From Piscinibacter sp943370595 (lineage in GTDB: Bacteria; Pseudomonadota; Gammaproteobacteria; Burkholderiales; Burkholderiaceae_C), in NCBI GenBank assembly GCA_943370595.1, contig CALRRO020000018.1:1-64000 (forward strand): a stretch of 64,000 nt of DNA, written 5' to 3'. This document shows positions 54,631 through 62,849 of the stretch, one piece after another. The translations under genes were made by a program, and so were the position numbers. The notes under the pieces are model-generated. The model ran no database searches. It was not told where the DNA came from and saw only the letters and a list, made by a program, of their open reading frames with translations. How positions within the stretch are numbered: position 1 is the first letter of the stretch; every line of letters starts with the position of its first letter.

Positions 54631-55470
54631 TCAGGCAGCGAGGAAGTGGCGCCGGTAGCGCGCCGGCAGGTCGCCCAGGCGCATCATCAGCGGCAGGTCG
54701 GCGGTGCCGAAGTCGGGGTCCCAGGCCGGTGCGCCAAGCAGGGTCGCGCCGCAGCGCAGGTAGCCCTTGATCAGCGGCGGCAGCTCGACCGGCAGGTCGC
54801 GGCGCAGTTCGTCCACCGGCAGCGCCAGCCGCGGCCGCACGCGCCATTCGATCGAGGCGAGGTGGGTGCGGCGCAGCTGCTCCCACAGGCTGGCGGCAAC
54901 GTGGCCGCCGTCGCGCATGCCGATGCTGGCGCAGCCGATCATCGTCTCCAGGCCATTGCGCGCCATGAACTCGCCGAGCGCACCCCACAGCGCGAGGATC
55001 ACGCCACCGGAGCGCCAGTCGGGGTGCACGCAGGAGCGGCCCAGCTCGACCATGCGCGAGCGCAGCGGGCGCAGCCGCGTCAGGTCGAATTCGGTCTCGC
55101 TGTACAGGCCGCCGACCTGCCGCGCCGCGGCCGGCGTCAGCACGCGGTAGGTGCCGATCACCGCGCCGGGCTCGCCGTCGTCCAGGGCCGGAGCCCGCAC
55201 CAGCAGGTGCTCGCAGAACGGGTCGAAGACGTCGATGTCGTGGCCCGTGGGCGCGTCGGCGGGCAGCGTCAGCCGCGCACCCATCTCCTCGACGAAGACC
55301 GCGTACCTCAGGCGCTGCGCAGCGCGGACATCGCTTTCGTCACGCGCCCAAGCCACCGTGAAACGCGACGGCTCGGGACTGCTGGAGACCGGATGAAGCG
55401 ACCTCCGGGACGCCGCTGCGGGCGCGATCAGGTCGGACAAGGGCAGTGTGGGCAGGGGCAGTTCCCGCAT
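54631..55470 (-). CDS. N-acyltransferase OlsB-like, ornithine lipid synthesis
   Basis: 279-residue GNAT-fold protein of the OlsB/hemolysin-like family, which transfers a 3-hydroxyacyl group from acyl-ACP to the alpha-amine of ornithine. Signatures: AAQRLRYAVFVEEMGARLT, HDIDVFDPFCEHLLVR, VGGLYSETEFDLTRLRPLRSRMVELGRSCVHPDWRSGGVILALWGALGEF, and GCASIGMRDGG. GGAGG lies 5 bases before the ATG at 55470. No OlsA-like acyltransferase is adjacent. Confidence 0.85.
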   Translation of the reverse strand: MRELPLPTLPLSDLIAPAAASRRSLHPVSSSPEPSRFTVAWARDESDVRAAQRLRYAVFVEEMGARLTLPADAPTGHDIDVFDPFCEHLLVRAPALDDGEPGAVIGTYRVLTPAAARQVGGLYSETEFDLTRLRPLRSRMVELGRSCVHPDWRSGGVILALWGALGEFMARNGLETMIGCASIGMRDGGHVAASLWEQLRRTHLASIEWRVRPRLALPVDELRRDLPVELPPLIKGYLRCGATLLGAPAWDPDFGTADLPLMMRLGDLPARYRRHFLAA

Positions 55471-55858
55471 TCGTTCCTCCATCGTTGCCCGGCATGGTCG
55501 GGCGATGGAGTGACGCGGCCATGAAGCCGTGGTGACGAAGCGATGACGGCGCACGCATCGACGTCGTCTTGTCGTCTGTCAGCGGGTGGCGATAGATTCG
55601 GTCGTTGAGGTGGCGCGCGACGTCGCGGATGTCGTCCTCGCTCCAGCCGAGACTGGCCACGCCCTGCCAGCGGCGCACCTGTGCGATCAGCTTGGGCCAG
55701 TCGGTGGCCAGGCGCTTGTCGCGCCAGTGCATCTGCGTGTCGTGGCAGGCGATGCAATGGGTGCCGTAGAGCAGTTCGCCACGCGACGGCGACTCGGCGG
55801 CGGGCGCGGCCTGCGCGGTCGCGGCGAGGAAGAACCAGACGACCGGAAGAAGCTTCAT
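55340..55858 (-). CDS. Small c-type cytochrome with an unusual read-on C-terminus
   Basis: Signal peptide MKLLPVVWFFLAATAQA, haem motif CIACH (HCIACHDTQMHWRDKRL), then VRRWQGVASLGWSEDDIRDVARHLNDRIYRHP, where close relatives as I recall them end, giving about 105 residues. Here the frame continues about 65 residues further, Ser/Arg/His-rich, and overlaps the first 131 bases of the olsB-like gene in another frame. In the minus-strand sequence a TGA occurs in the next frame right after RHP, so a one-base deletion or a sequence error would explain it. Start 55858; 55870 is possible. Confidence 0.7.
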   Translation of the reverse strand: MKLLPVVWFFLAATAQAAPAAESPSRGELLYGTHCIACHDTQMHWRDKRLATDWPKLIAQVRRWQGVASLGWSEDDIRDVARHLNDRIYRHPLTDDKTTSMRAPSSLRHHGFMAASLHRPTMPGNDGGTNAGTAPAHTALVRPDRARSGVPEVASSGLQQSRAVAFHGGLGA

Positions 55859-55935
55859 GCCGGCGAGCATCGCGCTACCGGGCCGTCGCCGGCTTGATCG
55901 CCCACAAGCCCGGCGGCCGTGCCTGCCGCCGGTGT

Positions 55936-56412
55936 TCAGGCCGGGTGCGTCGGATCGATCCAGGGCACGTTCTCGGGCGGCTCGGCCGGCGCGATGTCGA
56001 GGTTGATCGCCACCGCCTCGCCGTCGCTGCGCACCAGCACGCACTCCAGCGTCTCGGTCGGGCTGGCGTTGATCTCCTGGTGCGGCACGAAGGGCGGCAC
56101 GTAGATGAAGTCGCCCGGGCCGGCCTCGGCGGTGAACTCGAGCCGTTCGCCCCAGCGCATGCGCGCACGGCCCTTGACGATGTAGATCACGCTTTCCAGC
56201 GGGCCGTGGTGGTGGGCGCCGGTCTTCGCGTTCGGATGGATGTGCACCGTGCCGGCCCAGAGCTTCTGCGCGCCGACGCGCGCGAAGTTGATCGCCGCCT
56301 TGCGGTCCATGCCGGGCGTCTGCGCGGTGTTGGCGTCAAGCCGGTCGCCGGGCACGACGCGCACGCCATCGTGCTTCCAGGCCGGCGTGCCGGGGGGAGG
56401 TGTGTTGCTCAC
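55936..56412 (-). CDS. Cupin domain protein
   Basis: 158-residue single-domain cupin. Motif 1 is GAHHHGPLESVIYIVKGRARMRWGERLEF (three His in a row and the Glu) and motif 2 is GPGDFIYVPPFVPHQEINASPTETLECVLVRS. These residues form a metal site, so either a metal-dependent small-molecule enzyme or a binding protein. GTG start at 56412 with GGAG about 10 bases upstream. Nothing nearby defines the substrate. Confidence 0.85.
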   Translation of the reverse strand: MSNTPPPGTPAWKHDGVRVVPGDRLDANTAQTPGMDRKAAINFARVGAQKLWAGTVHIHPNAKTGAHHHGPLESVIYIVKGRARMRWGERLEFTAEAGPGDFIYVPPFVPHQEINASPTETLECVLVRSDGEAVAINLDIAPAEPPENVPWIDPTHPA

Positions 56413-56482
56413 GGGCGCTGTCTCCGGGGCGTCTGTCGTCAGCCCATTCTGCCCGCCGGCGCCGGCCGGCGGTGAGCGCCGT

Positions 56483-57214
56483 TCAGCGTCCGAACCAGCC
56501 GAACAGGCCGCGCCTGGGTTCCGCGCGGGCCGCGGCAGCGCTGCGCGAGACCATCAGGTTCTGGCCCAGGTACAACGCATTGAGCAGCCGCGCACCACGT
56601 TCGGTGCTCATGCCCGTCCAGTCGGCGATCTGCTTGAGCGAGGCGGACTCGCGGCGCAGCCGGTCCGCGGCCGGCGTCAGCGCGCCGGGCAGCGGCAGGT
56701 CGTCGACGCGCGGGTTGCGCAGCACGCGGTAGGCCGCCGTGCCGCCGATCTCCTGCAGCAGCCGGGTGCGCGGGCCGTGCAGCGCCAGACGCCACAGGGC
56801 CGGCGCCAGTGAGTGGTACTGCTCCTCGGCGGCGACACGGTCGCTCATCGGATGGCCCGGCGGGCGCACGTTCGGCGGCTCGATGCCCATCGCGGTAACG
56901 CGGCCCAGCGAGCGTTCGGGCGCTTCGGTGAGCGGGCGCGGGGAGTGGTAGACCATCTGCGCCGGAAACACCGTCATCGGCCAGACCAGCTCGGCGAAGC
57001 GGAGGTAGACCAGCGCCGGCTCCTGCAGTCGGACGCAGGCGGCCAGCACCTCGAGCGCGTCGGACTCCTCGCTGCGACGTTCGAGCGTCGCCAACTCGGC
57101 CATCAGCGTGCTCGACAGCATCGTCGGCCGCTCGCTCCCCTGCAGTGACCGCTCGTGGAGCACTTCGAAACTGCTGACGCGCCACAGCGTGGAGGCGTGT
57201 TCTTCGGTGGGCAT
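56483..57214 (-). CDS. Unrecognised cytoplasmic protein with possible HTH
   Basis: 243 residues, no signal or TM segment, mixed Leu/Arg/Glu composition. The segment ESASLKQIADWTGMSTERGARLLNALYLGQNLMVSRS near 190-225 reads like an HTH. The middle (ALVYLRFAELVWPMTVFPAQMVYHSPRPL) is compact and non-repetitive. The start at 57214 has GGAGA 6 bases upstream. I do not recognise the family. Confidence 0.6.
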   Translation of the reverse strand: MPTEEHASTLWRVSSFEVLHERSLQGSERPTMLSSTLMAELATLERRSEESDALEVLAACVRLQEPALVYLRFAELVWPMTVFPAQMVYHSPRPLTEAPERSLGRVTAMGIEPPNVRPPGHPMSDRVAAEEQYHSLAPALWRLALHGPRTRLLQEIGGTAAYRVLRNPRVDDLPLPGALTPAADRLRRESASLKQIADWTGMSTERGARLLNALYLGQNLMVSRSAAAARAEPRRGLFGWFGR

Positions 57215-57251
57215 GGCGGGTCTCCGGGACGGACAGCAACTCAATTAATGG

Positions 57252-57917
57252 TCAGTATGCACATTTGAATCGTTGCCGCCAAGCGAGGACCACCACCCAG
57301 ATGCAGGCTGCCAGCAACACCGGCGCCCACGGCACGTTCATGGTCCACAGCGTCGCGCCGCTGACCACGCACCACGTTAACGGAACCACCCAGCTCAGCG
57401 CAAAGAGCTTCGAGTAAGCGGGTACAAACATCAGTAACACACCGAGCGTGCCGAGCGCGGTGGCATCGGGCGTCAGGCCGAAACCTTCGGTGGCCGCCCA
57501 ACCGTGACCGAATACCGGCGGAAACATGGGCAAGAGCAACAGCGCCAGCACCAGAAGCACCCAGCCAGCCGCCGGCGGCCGGGCCGGACGAACCGGCGTC
57601 CAGGCCATCACGGCCAGCAGCACGGCCTGCGCCGCGAAGCCGACGGCGAAAGCGTCGGCCGCCCAGTTGATCGCCGCATAGCGCTCGGCATGGAAGGCCC
57701 ACGCCACCCAGGCCCAGGCGATCGCGAGCGCCAGCAGCCAGGCCCGTGGCGCCCATGGCGCGCGCCGCCAGGCGGCCACGCGCAGCAGCAGCCAGCCCAG
57801 CGCCACCGGCACCTGCCAGGGCCACAGCGCCTGGTGGTACAGCTCGAACAGGCGGAAGTAGGTGCGCGGCGAGAACAGCAGGAAGTCCGACAGGCGGTAG
57901 GTCCACCACTCGGTCAT
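57252..57917 (-). CDS. DUF6064-type integral membrane protein
   Basis: 221 residues, six or more hydrophobic segments. The N-terminus MTEWWTYRLSDFLLFSPRTYFRLFELYH is the signature I associate with the DUF6064 family. Function unknown. It lies 20 bp after the aldo/keto reductase gene on the same strand and so may be co-transcribed. Confidence 0.75.
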   Translation of the reverse strand: MTEWWTYRLSDFLLFSPRTYFRLFELYHQALWPWQVPVALGWLLLRVAAWRRAPWAPRAWLLALAIAWAWVAWAFHAERYAAINWAADAFAVGFAAQAVLLAVMAWTPVRPARPPAAGWVLLVLALLLLPMFPPVFGHGWAATEGFGLTPDATALGTLGVLLMFVPAYSKLFALSWVVPLTWCVVSGATLWTMNVPWAPVLLAACIWVVVLAWRQRFKCAY

Positions 57918-57937
57918 GGCCTGCCCCGATGCCGAGG

Positions 57938-58855
57938 CTAGAGCGCGGCGATGTGCGCCGCGATGCGCGCGCGCAAGGCGGCGTCGGGCATCGCCCCACG
58001 CGCTGCGCCGAGGTTCTGGCGCACGTGCGCGACGCTGCTGGTGGCAGGGATCGCGCAGGTCACCGCCGGGTGCGAGACGATGAACTTCAGCACCAGCTGC
58101 GCCCAGCCGTCGCAGCCCAGCTCGGCTGCGAAGCCGGGCAGCGGATGGCGCTGCAGCGCGCGCAGCAGCGCGCCTTCGCGGAACGGCCGGTTGGCGATGA
58201 CGGCGATGCCGCGCTCCTGCGCCAGCGGCAGCAGCCGCTGTTCCGCCTCGCGGTCCAGCGGGTTGTAGCTGAGCTGCACCACGTCGAGCGGCTGGCTGCG
58301 CATGACCTTCTCGAACTCGGCGTGGCGCCGCCCCTCCGAGGTGGTGATGCCGACGTAGCGCAATCGCCCGGCCGCCTTCATCGCGAACAGCGTCGGCAGG
58401 TGCTCCTCCCAGGCCAGCAGGTTGTGCACCTGCAGCAGGTCGAAGCGGGGCACGCCCCAGTGGCGGCGCGAGGCCTCGATCTGTTCCGGCCCCTTCGCAC
58501 CGGCGCCGATCCACACCTTGTCGGCAGCGAACACCGGTGCCTTGCCGCCCAGCTTCGCCAGCCCATGCCCGATCACCGGCTGCGACGAGCCGTACATCGG
58601 CGAGCAGTCGATCAGCCGTCCGCCGGCGCCGAAGAAGGCGCGCATCACCTCGGCACACGCATCGCGGGCCACCGGGTCGTTGCCGACATTGAAGGTGATC
58701 CAGCTGCCCAGGCCGACCACGGGGATGCGCTCGCCGGAAGACGGAATCGGCTTGGTGGCCACCGCGCCAGCCTGCGCCGCCACCGGGCCAACGGCGCACA
58801 GCGGCAGCCCTGCCGCAAACATCTGCATCAGTCGGCGGCGCTGCAGATCGGTCAT
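57938..58855 (-). CDS. Aldo/keto reductase, exported
   Basis: 305-residue TIM-barrel oxidoreductase. The N-terminus DLQRRRLMQMFAAGLPLCAVGPVAAQA looks like a Tat signal, so the enzyme is probably periplasmic, which is less common for the family. Barrel motifs: VVGLGSWITFNVG, GGRLIDCSPMYGSSQPVIGHGL with the catalytic Asp and Tyr, DLLQVHNLLAWEEHLP with His, and FIVSHPAVTCAIPATSSVAHVRQNL near the end. Cofactor and substrate are not determined. Confidence 0.88.
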   Translation of the reverse strand: MTDLQRRRLMQMFAAGLPLCAVGPVAAQAGAVATKPIPSSGERIPVVGLGSWITFNVGNDPVARDACAEVMRAFFGAGGRLIDCSPMYGSSQPVIGHGLAKLGGKAPVFAADKVWIGAGAKGPEQIEASRRHWGVPRFDLLQVHNLLAWEEHLPTLFAMKAAGRLRYVGITTSEGRRHAEFEKVMRSQPLDVVQLSYNPLDREAEQRLLPLAQERGIAVIANRPFREGALLRALQRHPLPGFAAELGCDGWAQLVLKFIVSHPAVTCAIPATSSVAHVRQNLGAARGAMPDAALRARIAAHIAAL

Positions 58856-58871
58856 CGCAGCCCCCTGCCCT

Positions 58872-59216
58872 TCAGCCGCCGGCGCGCCGCGCCGCGTGAC
58901 CGTCCTGGACCAGCAGCTCGATCACCCGCTCGACATGGTCGCCCTGGATCTCGAGCACGCCGTCCTTCAGCGCCCCACCGGCACCGCAGGCGGTGCGCAG
59001 GCGTTTGCCGAGCGCGGCCAGCGCCGTGTCATCGAGCGCGAGGCCGCGCACCAGCGTCACCGTCTTGCCGCCGCGTCCCTTGCTCTCGCGGCTGACGCGC
59101 ACGCGGCCATCGCCTCGCAGCGCCTCGCGGGCCTTCTGCGCGCACAGGCAGGCCGCCAGCGGCTGGCGGCATTGCGGGCAGGTGCGCCCGCCGTCGGTGG
59201 AGTAGATCAGTGCCAT
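58872..59216 (-). CDS. YciH/SUI1-family translation factor
   Basis: 114-residue SUI1-domain protein, bacterial homologue of eIF1 (YciH). N-terminal Cys-rich stretch CPQCRQPLAACLCAQ, then RVRVSRESKGRGGKTVTLVRGLALDDTALAALGKRLRTACGAGGALKDGVLEIQGDH, the SUI1 core. YciH influences start-site fidelity under stress. Start at 59216; the extra upstream frame is Arg-rich. It precedes the aldo/keto reductase gene by 16 bp and diverges from the helicase gene. Confidence 0.92.
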   Translation of the reverse strand: MALIYSTDGGRTCPQCRQPLAACLCAQKAREALRGDGRVRVSRESKGRGGKTVTLVRGLALDDTALAALGKRLRTACGAGGALKDGVLEIQGDHVERVIELLVQDGHAARRAGG

Positions 59217-59284
59217 GCGCCGCAGATTCTTCCACGGCCGGTTCCGGGCCGAGCCGCGCCGGGGATTGAGCGCATGGCGCCGGG

Positions 59285-59300
59285 CTGGATGCGTATACAG
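59285..59300. promoter_or_regulatory. LexA-like box upstream of the UvrD-type helicase
   Basis: CTGGATGCGTATACAG fits CTG-N10-CAG; the right half TATACAGTA matches the SOS box (CTGT-N8-ACAG) fully and the left half has one mismatch. It ends 20 bp before the helicase ATG, where a repressor would block transcription. Confidence 0.5.
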
Positions 59301-59320
59301 TACTCCCACACCGCTCGCAC

Positions 59321-61366
59321 ATGACTGCCGCCACGCTGCCCGCCGACCCGTTCGCCTCGCTCAATGCCGAGCAGCGCGGCGCCATGGCCCATGCCGGCGG
59401 GCCGCTGCTGGTGATCGCCGGCGCGGGAACGGGCAAGACGATGACGCTGGCCGCGCGCGTCGCCCACCTGGTGCTGGCCGGCGCCGACCCGAACCGCCTG
59501 CTGCTGCTGACCTTCTCGCGACGCGCGGCGCAGGCCCTGGCGCACCGGGCCGGCCGCCTGCTGCACGCCGCGCTCGGCCTGCGCGCCACGCAGGCGGCAC
59601 CCACCCTGCCCTGGGCCGGCACCTTCCACGCGGTGGGCGCGCGGCTGCTGCGCGAGCACGCCGCGTCGCTCGGCCTGTCGCCCCAGTTCACGCTGCTCGA
59701 CCGCGGCGATGCCGAAGACCTGGTGGGCCTCGTGCGCCAGCAGCTCGAGCTCGGCAGCAGCGGCCAGCGCTTCCCGCTCAAGGGCACCTGCCTGAGCATC
59801 TACTCGCGCGTGGTCAACGCGCGGCTCGTCGTCGACGAGGTGGTGCAGCATGTGTTCCCCTGGTGCCGCGGCCACGAGGCGGCGCTGAAGCGGCTGTTCG
59901 GCGCCTACGTCGACGCCAAGCAGCAGCAGCAGGTGCTCGACTACGACGACCTGCTGCTCTATTGGCAGCAGATGATGGAGGAGCCGGCGCTCGCGCAGGC
60001 CATCGCCGCGCGATTCGACCATGTGCTGGTCGACGAGTACCAGGACACCAACCGCCTGCAGTCGGACATCCTGCGCCAGCTCCGACCCGACGGCCACGGC
60101 CTGACGGTGGTCGGCGACGACGCACAATCGATCTACTCGTTCCGCGCCGCGGAGGTGCGCAACATCCTCGACTTCCCGGTGCAGTTCACGCCGCACGCCG
60201 AGGTGGTCACGCTGACGCGCAACTACCGCTCGACGCAACCCATCCTCGATGCATCGAACGCCGTGATCGCGCTGGCCTCGGAGCGCCACCCGAAGGACCT
60301 GCACAGCCCGCGCGACGGCCCGCGGCCGCGGCTGGTCACGGTGGCCGACGAGATGGCGCAGGCGCGCGGCGTGGCCGACGAGGTGCTGCTGCTGCGCGAA
60401 GGCGGCCTCGCGCTGAAGCGCCAGGCGGTGCTGTTCCGCACCGGCCACCACAGCGCCGCGCTGGAACTCGAGCTGACGCGCCGCGGCATCCCCTTCGTCA
60501 AGTTCGGCGGCCTGCGCTTCCTCGAGGCGGCGCACGTGAAGGACCTGCTGTCGGTGCTGCGCTGGGTGCAGAACCCGCGCGGGCGGCTGGCCGGCTTCCG
60601 CGTCGTGCAGATGATCCCGGGGCTCGGCGCAGCCTCGGCGCGGCGCCTGCTCGATGCCATCGCCGCGGCGGACGACCCGCAGCAGGCCCTGCAGACCTTC
60701 AAGCCGCCGGCCGCCGCCGCGGCCGACTGGCGCGCCTGGCTGGCGGCGCACGAGGCGCTGTGCGCCGCCGCCTGGCCCGAGGCCATCGCGCAGGCGCGGC
60801 GCTGGTACGAGCCCCACCTCGAACGCCTGCACGAAGACGCGACGATCCGCCGCGCCGACCTGGCCCAGCTCGAACGCCTGGCCGGGCAGTACCCGAGCCG
60901 CGAGCGCTTCCTCGCCGAACTGACGCTGGACCCGCCCGAGGCCACCAGCGACGCCGCCGACGAACCGCACCGCGACGAGGACTACCTGATCCTGTCGACG
61001 CTGCACTCGGCCAAGGGCCAGGAGTGGAGCGCGGTGCACATCCTCAACGCGGTCGACGGCTGCATGCCGGCCGACCTGGCCACCGGCCATGCCGCCGAGA
61101 TCGAGGAAGAGCGCCGCCTGCTCTACGTGGGCATGACACGCGCCAAGCACCACCTGACGCTGTGGGTGCCGCTGCGCTTTCACGTCACGCAGCAGTCCCC
61201 AGGCGGCGACCGCCACCTCTACGGCTCGCTGACGCGCTTCATCCCGGAGGAACTGGCGCAGCGCCACTTCGACCGGATCGTGCCGGCCTCGACCCTGGCG
61301 GCCGAGGCCAGTGCCGTCGCGCTGCCGGCGATCGACCTGATGGCGCGCGTGCGGCGCGCCTTCTGA
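59321..61366 (+). CDS. UvrD/Rep-family ATP-dependent DNA helicase
   Basis: Superfamily 1A 3'-5' helicase of 681 residues. Q-motif LNAEQRGAMAHAGGPLLVIAGAGTGKT with Walker A Lys39, then LLTFSRRAAQALAHR (Ia), FDHVLVDEYQDTNRLQSDIL (II), VVGDDAQSIYSFRAAEVRNILDF (III), LTRNYRSTQPIL (IV), and STLHSAKGQEWSAVHILNAVDGCMP plus RRLLYVGMTRAK (V/VI). Typical repair helicase, close to the UvrD/PcrA group but shorter and without a long C-terminal tail. A LexA-like box precedes it, so DNA-damage induction is plausible. Confidence 0.93.
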   Translation: MTAATLPADPFASLNAEQRGAMAHAGGPLLVIAGAGTGKTMTLAARVAHLVLAGADPNRLLLLTFSRRAAQALAHRAGRLLHAALGLRATQAAPTLPWAGTFHAVGARLLREHAASLGLSPQFTLLDRGDAEDLVGLVRQQLELGSSGQRFPLKGTCLSIYSRVVNARLVVDEVVQHVFPWCRGHEAALKRLFGAYVDAKQQQQVLDYDDLLLYWQQMMEEPALAQAIAARFDHVLVDEYQDTNRLQSDILRQLRPDGHGLTVVGDDAQSIYSFRAAEVRNILDFPVQFTPHAEVVTLTRNYRSTQPILDASNAVIALASERHPKDLHSPRDGPRPRLVTVADEMAQARGVADEVLLLREGGLALKRQAVLFRTGHHSAALELELTRRGIPFVKFGGLRFLEAAHVKDLLSVLRWVQNPRGRLAGFRVVQMIPGLGAASARRLLDAIAAADDPQQALQTFKPPAAAAADWRAWLAAHEALCAAAWPEAIAQARRWYEPHLERLHEDATIRRADLAQLERLAGQYPSRERFLAELTLDPPEATSDAADEPHRDEDYLILSTLHSAKGQEWSAVHILNAVDGCMPADLATGHAAEIEEERRLLYVGMTRAKHHLTLWVPLRFHVTQQSPGGDRHLYGSLTRFIPEELAQRHFDRIVPASTLAAEASAVALPAIDLMARVRRAF

Positions 61367-61396
61367 ACGATGGCGGCGCTGCGGCGGACCGGAGCC

Positions 61397-61900
61397 TTAC
61401 TGGGCGGCGACGCCGGACTCGATCTCGACCGCCGGCGTGTTCGCCGCCCGGCCCTTGCGGCCGCGCGTCACCTTCTTGGCGGCACGCTTCTTCGCAGCGG
61501 CCTTCTTCGGCGCGGCAGCGGGCTTGGCGGCCTTCGCGGCCTTGGCGCCACGCGTCTTCTTCGCAGCGGCCGGGGCGGCCGGCGCGTCGATCAGGAAGGC
61601 CTCGCGGTCCTTCACCCCGGCGATCCACGCCGGCGGGCGGCCGCGGCCGGTCCAGGTCTGGCCGGTCTTCGGGTCGCGGTAGCGGGCAACACCGCTGCTG
61701 CGCGCCGCACGCACCGGCGCCTTGCGCGCCACGCGGCCGACGCGACCACCGGCCAGGCCGATGTCCGCGGCGGTGAGGCCGTAGTCGGCCACCACCTGGC
61801 GCACCTGCGCAATGATGGTCTTGAGTTCATTGCGCCGAAGTTCCTCGGCTTGCTTCTCGAGCTTGGCGATCTCGGCTCTGACGGCCTGGTAGGTCTTCAT
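61397..61900 (-). CDS. H-NS family nucleoid protein with Ala/Lys-rich tail
   Basis: 167-residue DNA-binding protein. An N-terminal oligomerising coiled coil (residues 1-45, KTYQAVRAEIAKLEKQAEELRRNELKTII) is followed by the H-NS DNA-binding domain at about 74-95 (YRDPKTGQTWTGRGRPPAWIAG, the RGRPPAW AT-hook-like loop). Residues 107-155 form a low-complexity Ala/Lys/Pro tail resembling histone H1 or AlgP. AAGGAA lies upstream of the ATG. It probably silences AT-rich foreign DNA and compacts the nucleoid. Confidence 0.9.
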   Translation of the reverse strand: MKTYQAVRAEIAKLEKQAEELRRNELKTIIAQVRQVVADYGLTAADIGLAGGRVGRVARKAPVRAARSSGVARYRDPKTGQTWTGRGRPPAWIAGVKDREAFLIDAPAAPAAAKKTRGAKAAKAAKPAAAPKKAAAKKRAAKKVTRGRKGRAANTPAVEIESGVAAQ

Positions 61901-61980
61901 GGAATTCCTTGGTTGATCACGACGGCATGCCCACCCAACTGCGCGGCAGCGTCAGTTGTGATTGTGCGCGACCTGGAGGC

Positions 61981-62301
61981 TCAGTCCGCCACCGGGGTTT
62001 CAGGCTGTGACCATTCCAGCAGCTCGGCCAGCCGCCCGATCACCCACCCGACTTCTTCCGCGCTGACCCCGCTGCCCTCGCCGAGCAGGCCGAGCCCGCA
62101 ACGCCGCAGCACCTCGTCCTCGGCGATGCCGTGGCTGAACAGCATGGTGCGCGCCGGCTCCATGAGCGCCTGCGCCAGGTCCTCGCAGAACTCGTGGCGC
62201 GCGGCGAGCTCGTCGCGCGGCAGCGTGAAGCGGCCGGTGCGCGGCGAGCGGTACAGCGCCAGGAAGGCGTCGGGGATCAGGATCTGCGAGGAGTCGTCCA
62301 T
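61981..62301 (-). CDS. Small uncharacterised protein
   Basis: 106 residues, no signal or TM segment, acidic (SSQILIPDAFLALYRSPRTGRFTLPRDELAARHEFCEDLAQALMEPARTMLFSHGIAEDEVLRRCGLGLLG). Coding support: conserved-looking internal sequence, normal codon bias, and its place between genes on both strands. Starts at ATG 62301, with GTG at 62319 as an alternative; neither has a strong ribosome binding site. I recall similar unnamed proteins in Burkholderiales but cannot assign a function. Confidence 0.6.
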   Translation of the reverse strand: MDDSSQILIPDAFLALYRSPRTGRFTLPRDELAARHEFCEDLAQALMEPARTMLFSHGIAEDEVLRRCGLGLLGEGSGVSAEEVGWVIGRLAELLEWSQPETPVAD

Positions 62302-62390
62302 GGCGGCAATCGGTCTCACCGGGTTTGGCGCAACGCATGGACAGCGCTTGCGGCATTGCCTAGCCTAACGCGAACAAGGCTCGATCCCCC

Positions 62391-62846
62391 ATGCGCATCC
62401 TCTTTCTCGACTTCGGCGGCGTCACCCACCCCTGCGGCACGGACGACGAGGCCCGCGCCGTGCACCGGGGCTCGGTCACCGCCGGCGTGCGGCTCGACGT
62501 GTTCTGCTGGTTCGACATCCTGCCGCCGCTGCTCGCGCCGCACGACGACGTCTACGTGGTCGTGCACTCGAACTGGCGCTTCAGCCACTCAGCGGCCGAG
62601 ATCGGCGACCTGCTCGGCGACCTCGGCAACCGCTACCTCGGCTGCACGCCGCTGGGCGAGCGCTATGCCTGCATCCAGGCCTGGCTGGCGCGGCATCCGA
62701 CGGTGTCGTCCTACCGCATCCTCGACGATTCGCCGGCGTCCTTCGGCGACCCGCCTCCGCCCGAGCTGATCCTGTGCGACCCGCGCACCGGCTTGTCCGA
62801 GCCGCGTGTGCAGGCGCAGATCCGGCAGTGGCTGGCCGCCGGCTGA
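62391..62846 (+). CDS. HAD-domain protein (HAD_SAK-like)
   Basis: 151-residue small HAD-fold protein. Motif I is LFLDFGGVTHP, with the nucleophile Asp but GG where the acid/base Asp of phosphatases usually sits. Motif II is in VVVHSNWRFSHS, and the C-terminal IQAWLARHPTVSSYRILDDSPASFG carries the DD of motif IV. It resembles the HAD domains found in RNA-repair-type proteins and stand-alone copies. It diverges from the small gene at 61981. Substrate unknown. Confidence 0.8.
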   Translation: MRILFLDFGGVTHPCGTDDEARAVHRGSVTAGVRLDVFCWFDILPPLLAPHDDVYVVVHSNWRFSHSAAEIGDLLGDLGNRYLGCTPLGERYACIQAWLARHPTVSSYRILDDSPASFGDPPPPELILCDPRTGLSEPRVQAQIRQWLAAG

Positions 62847-62849
62847 ACG

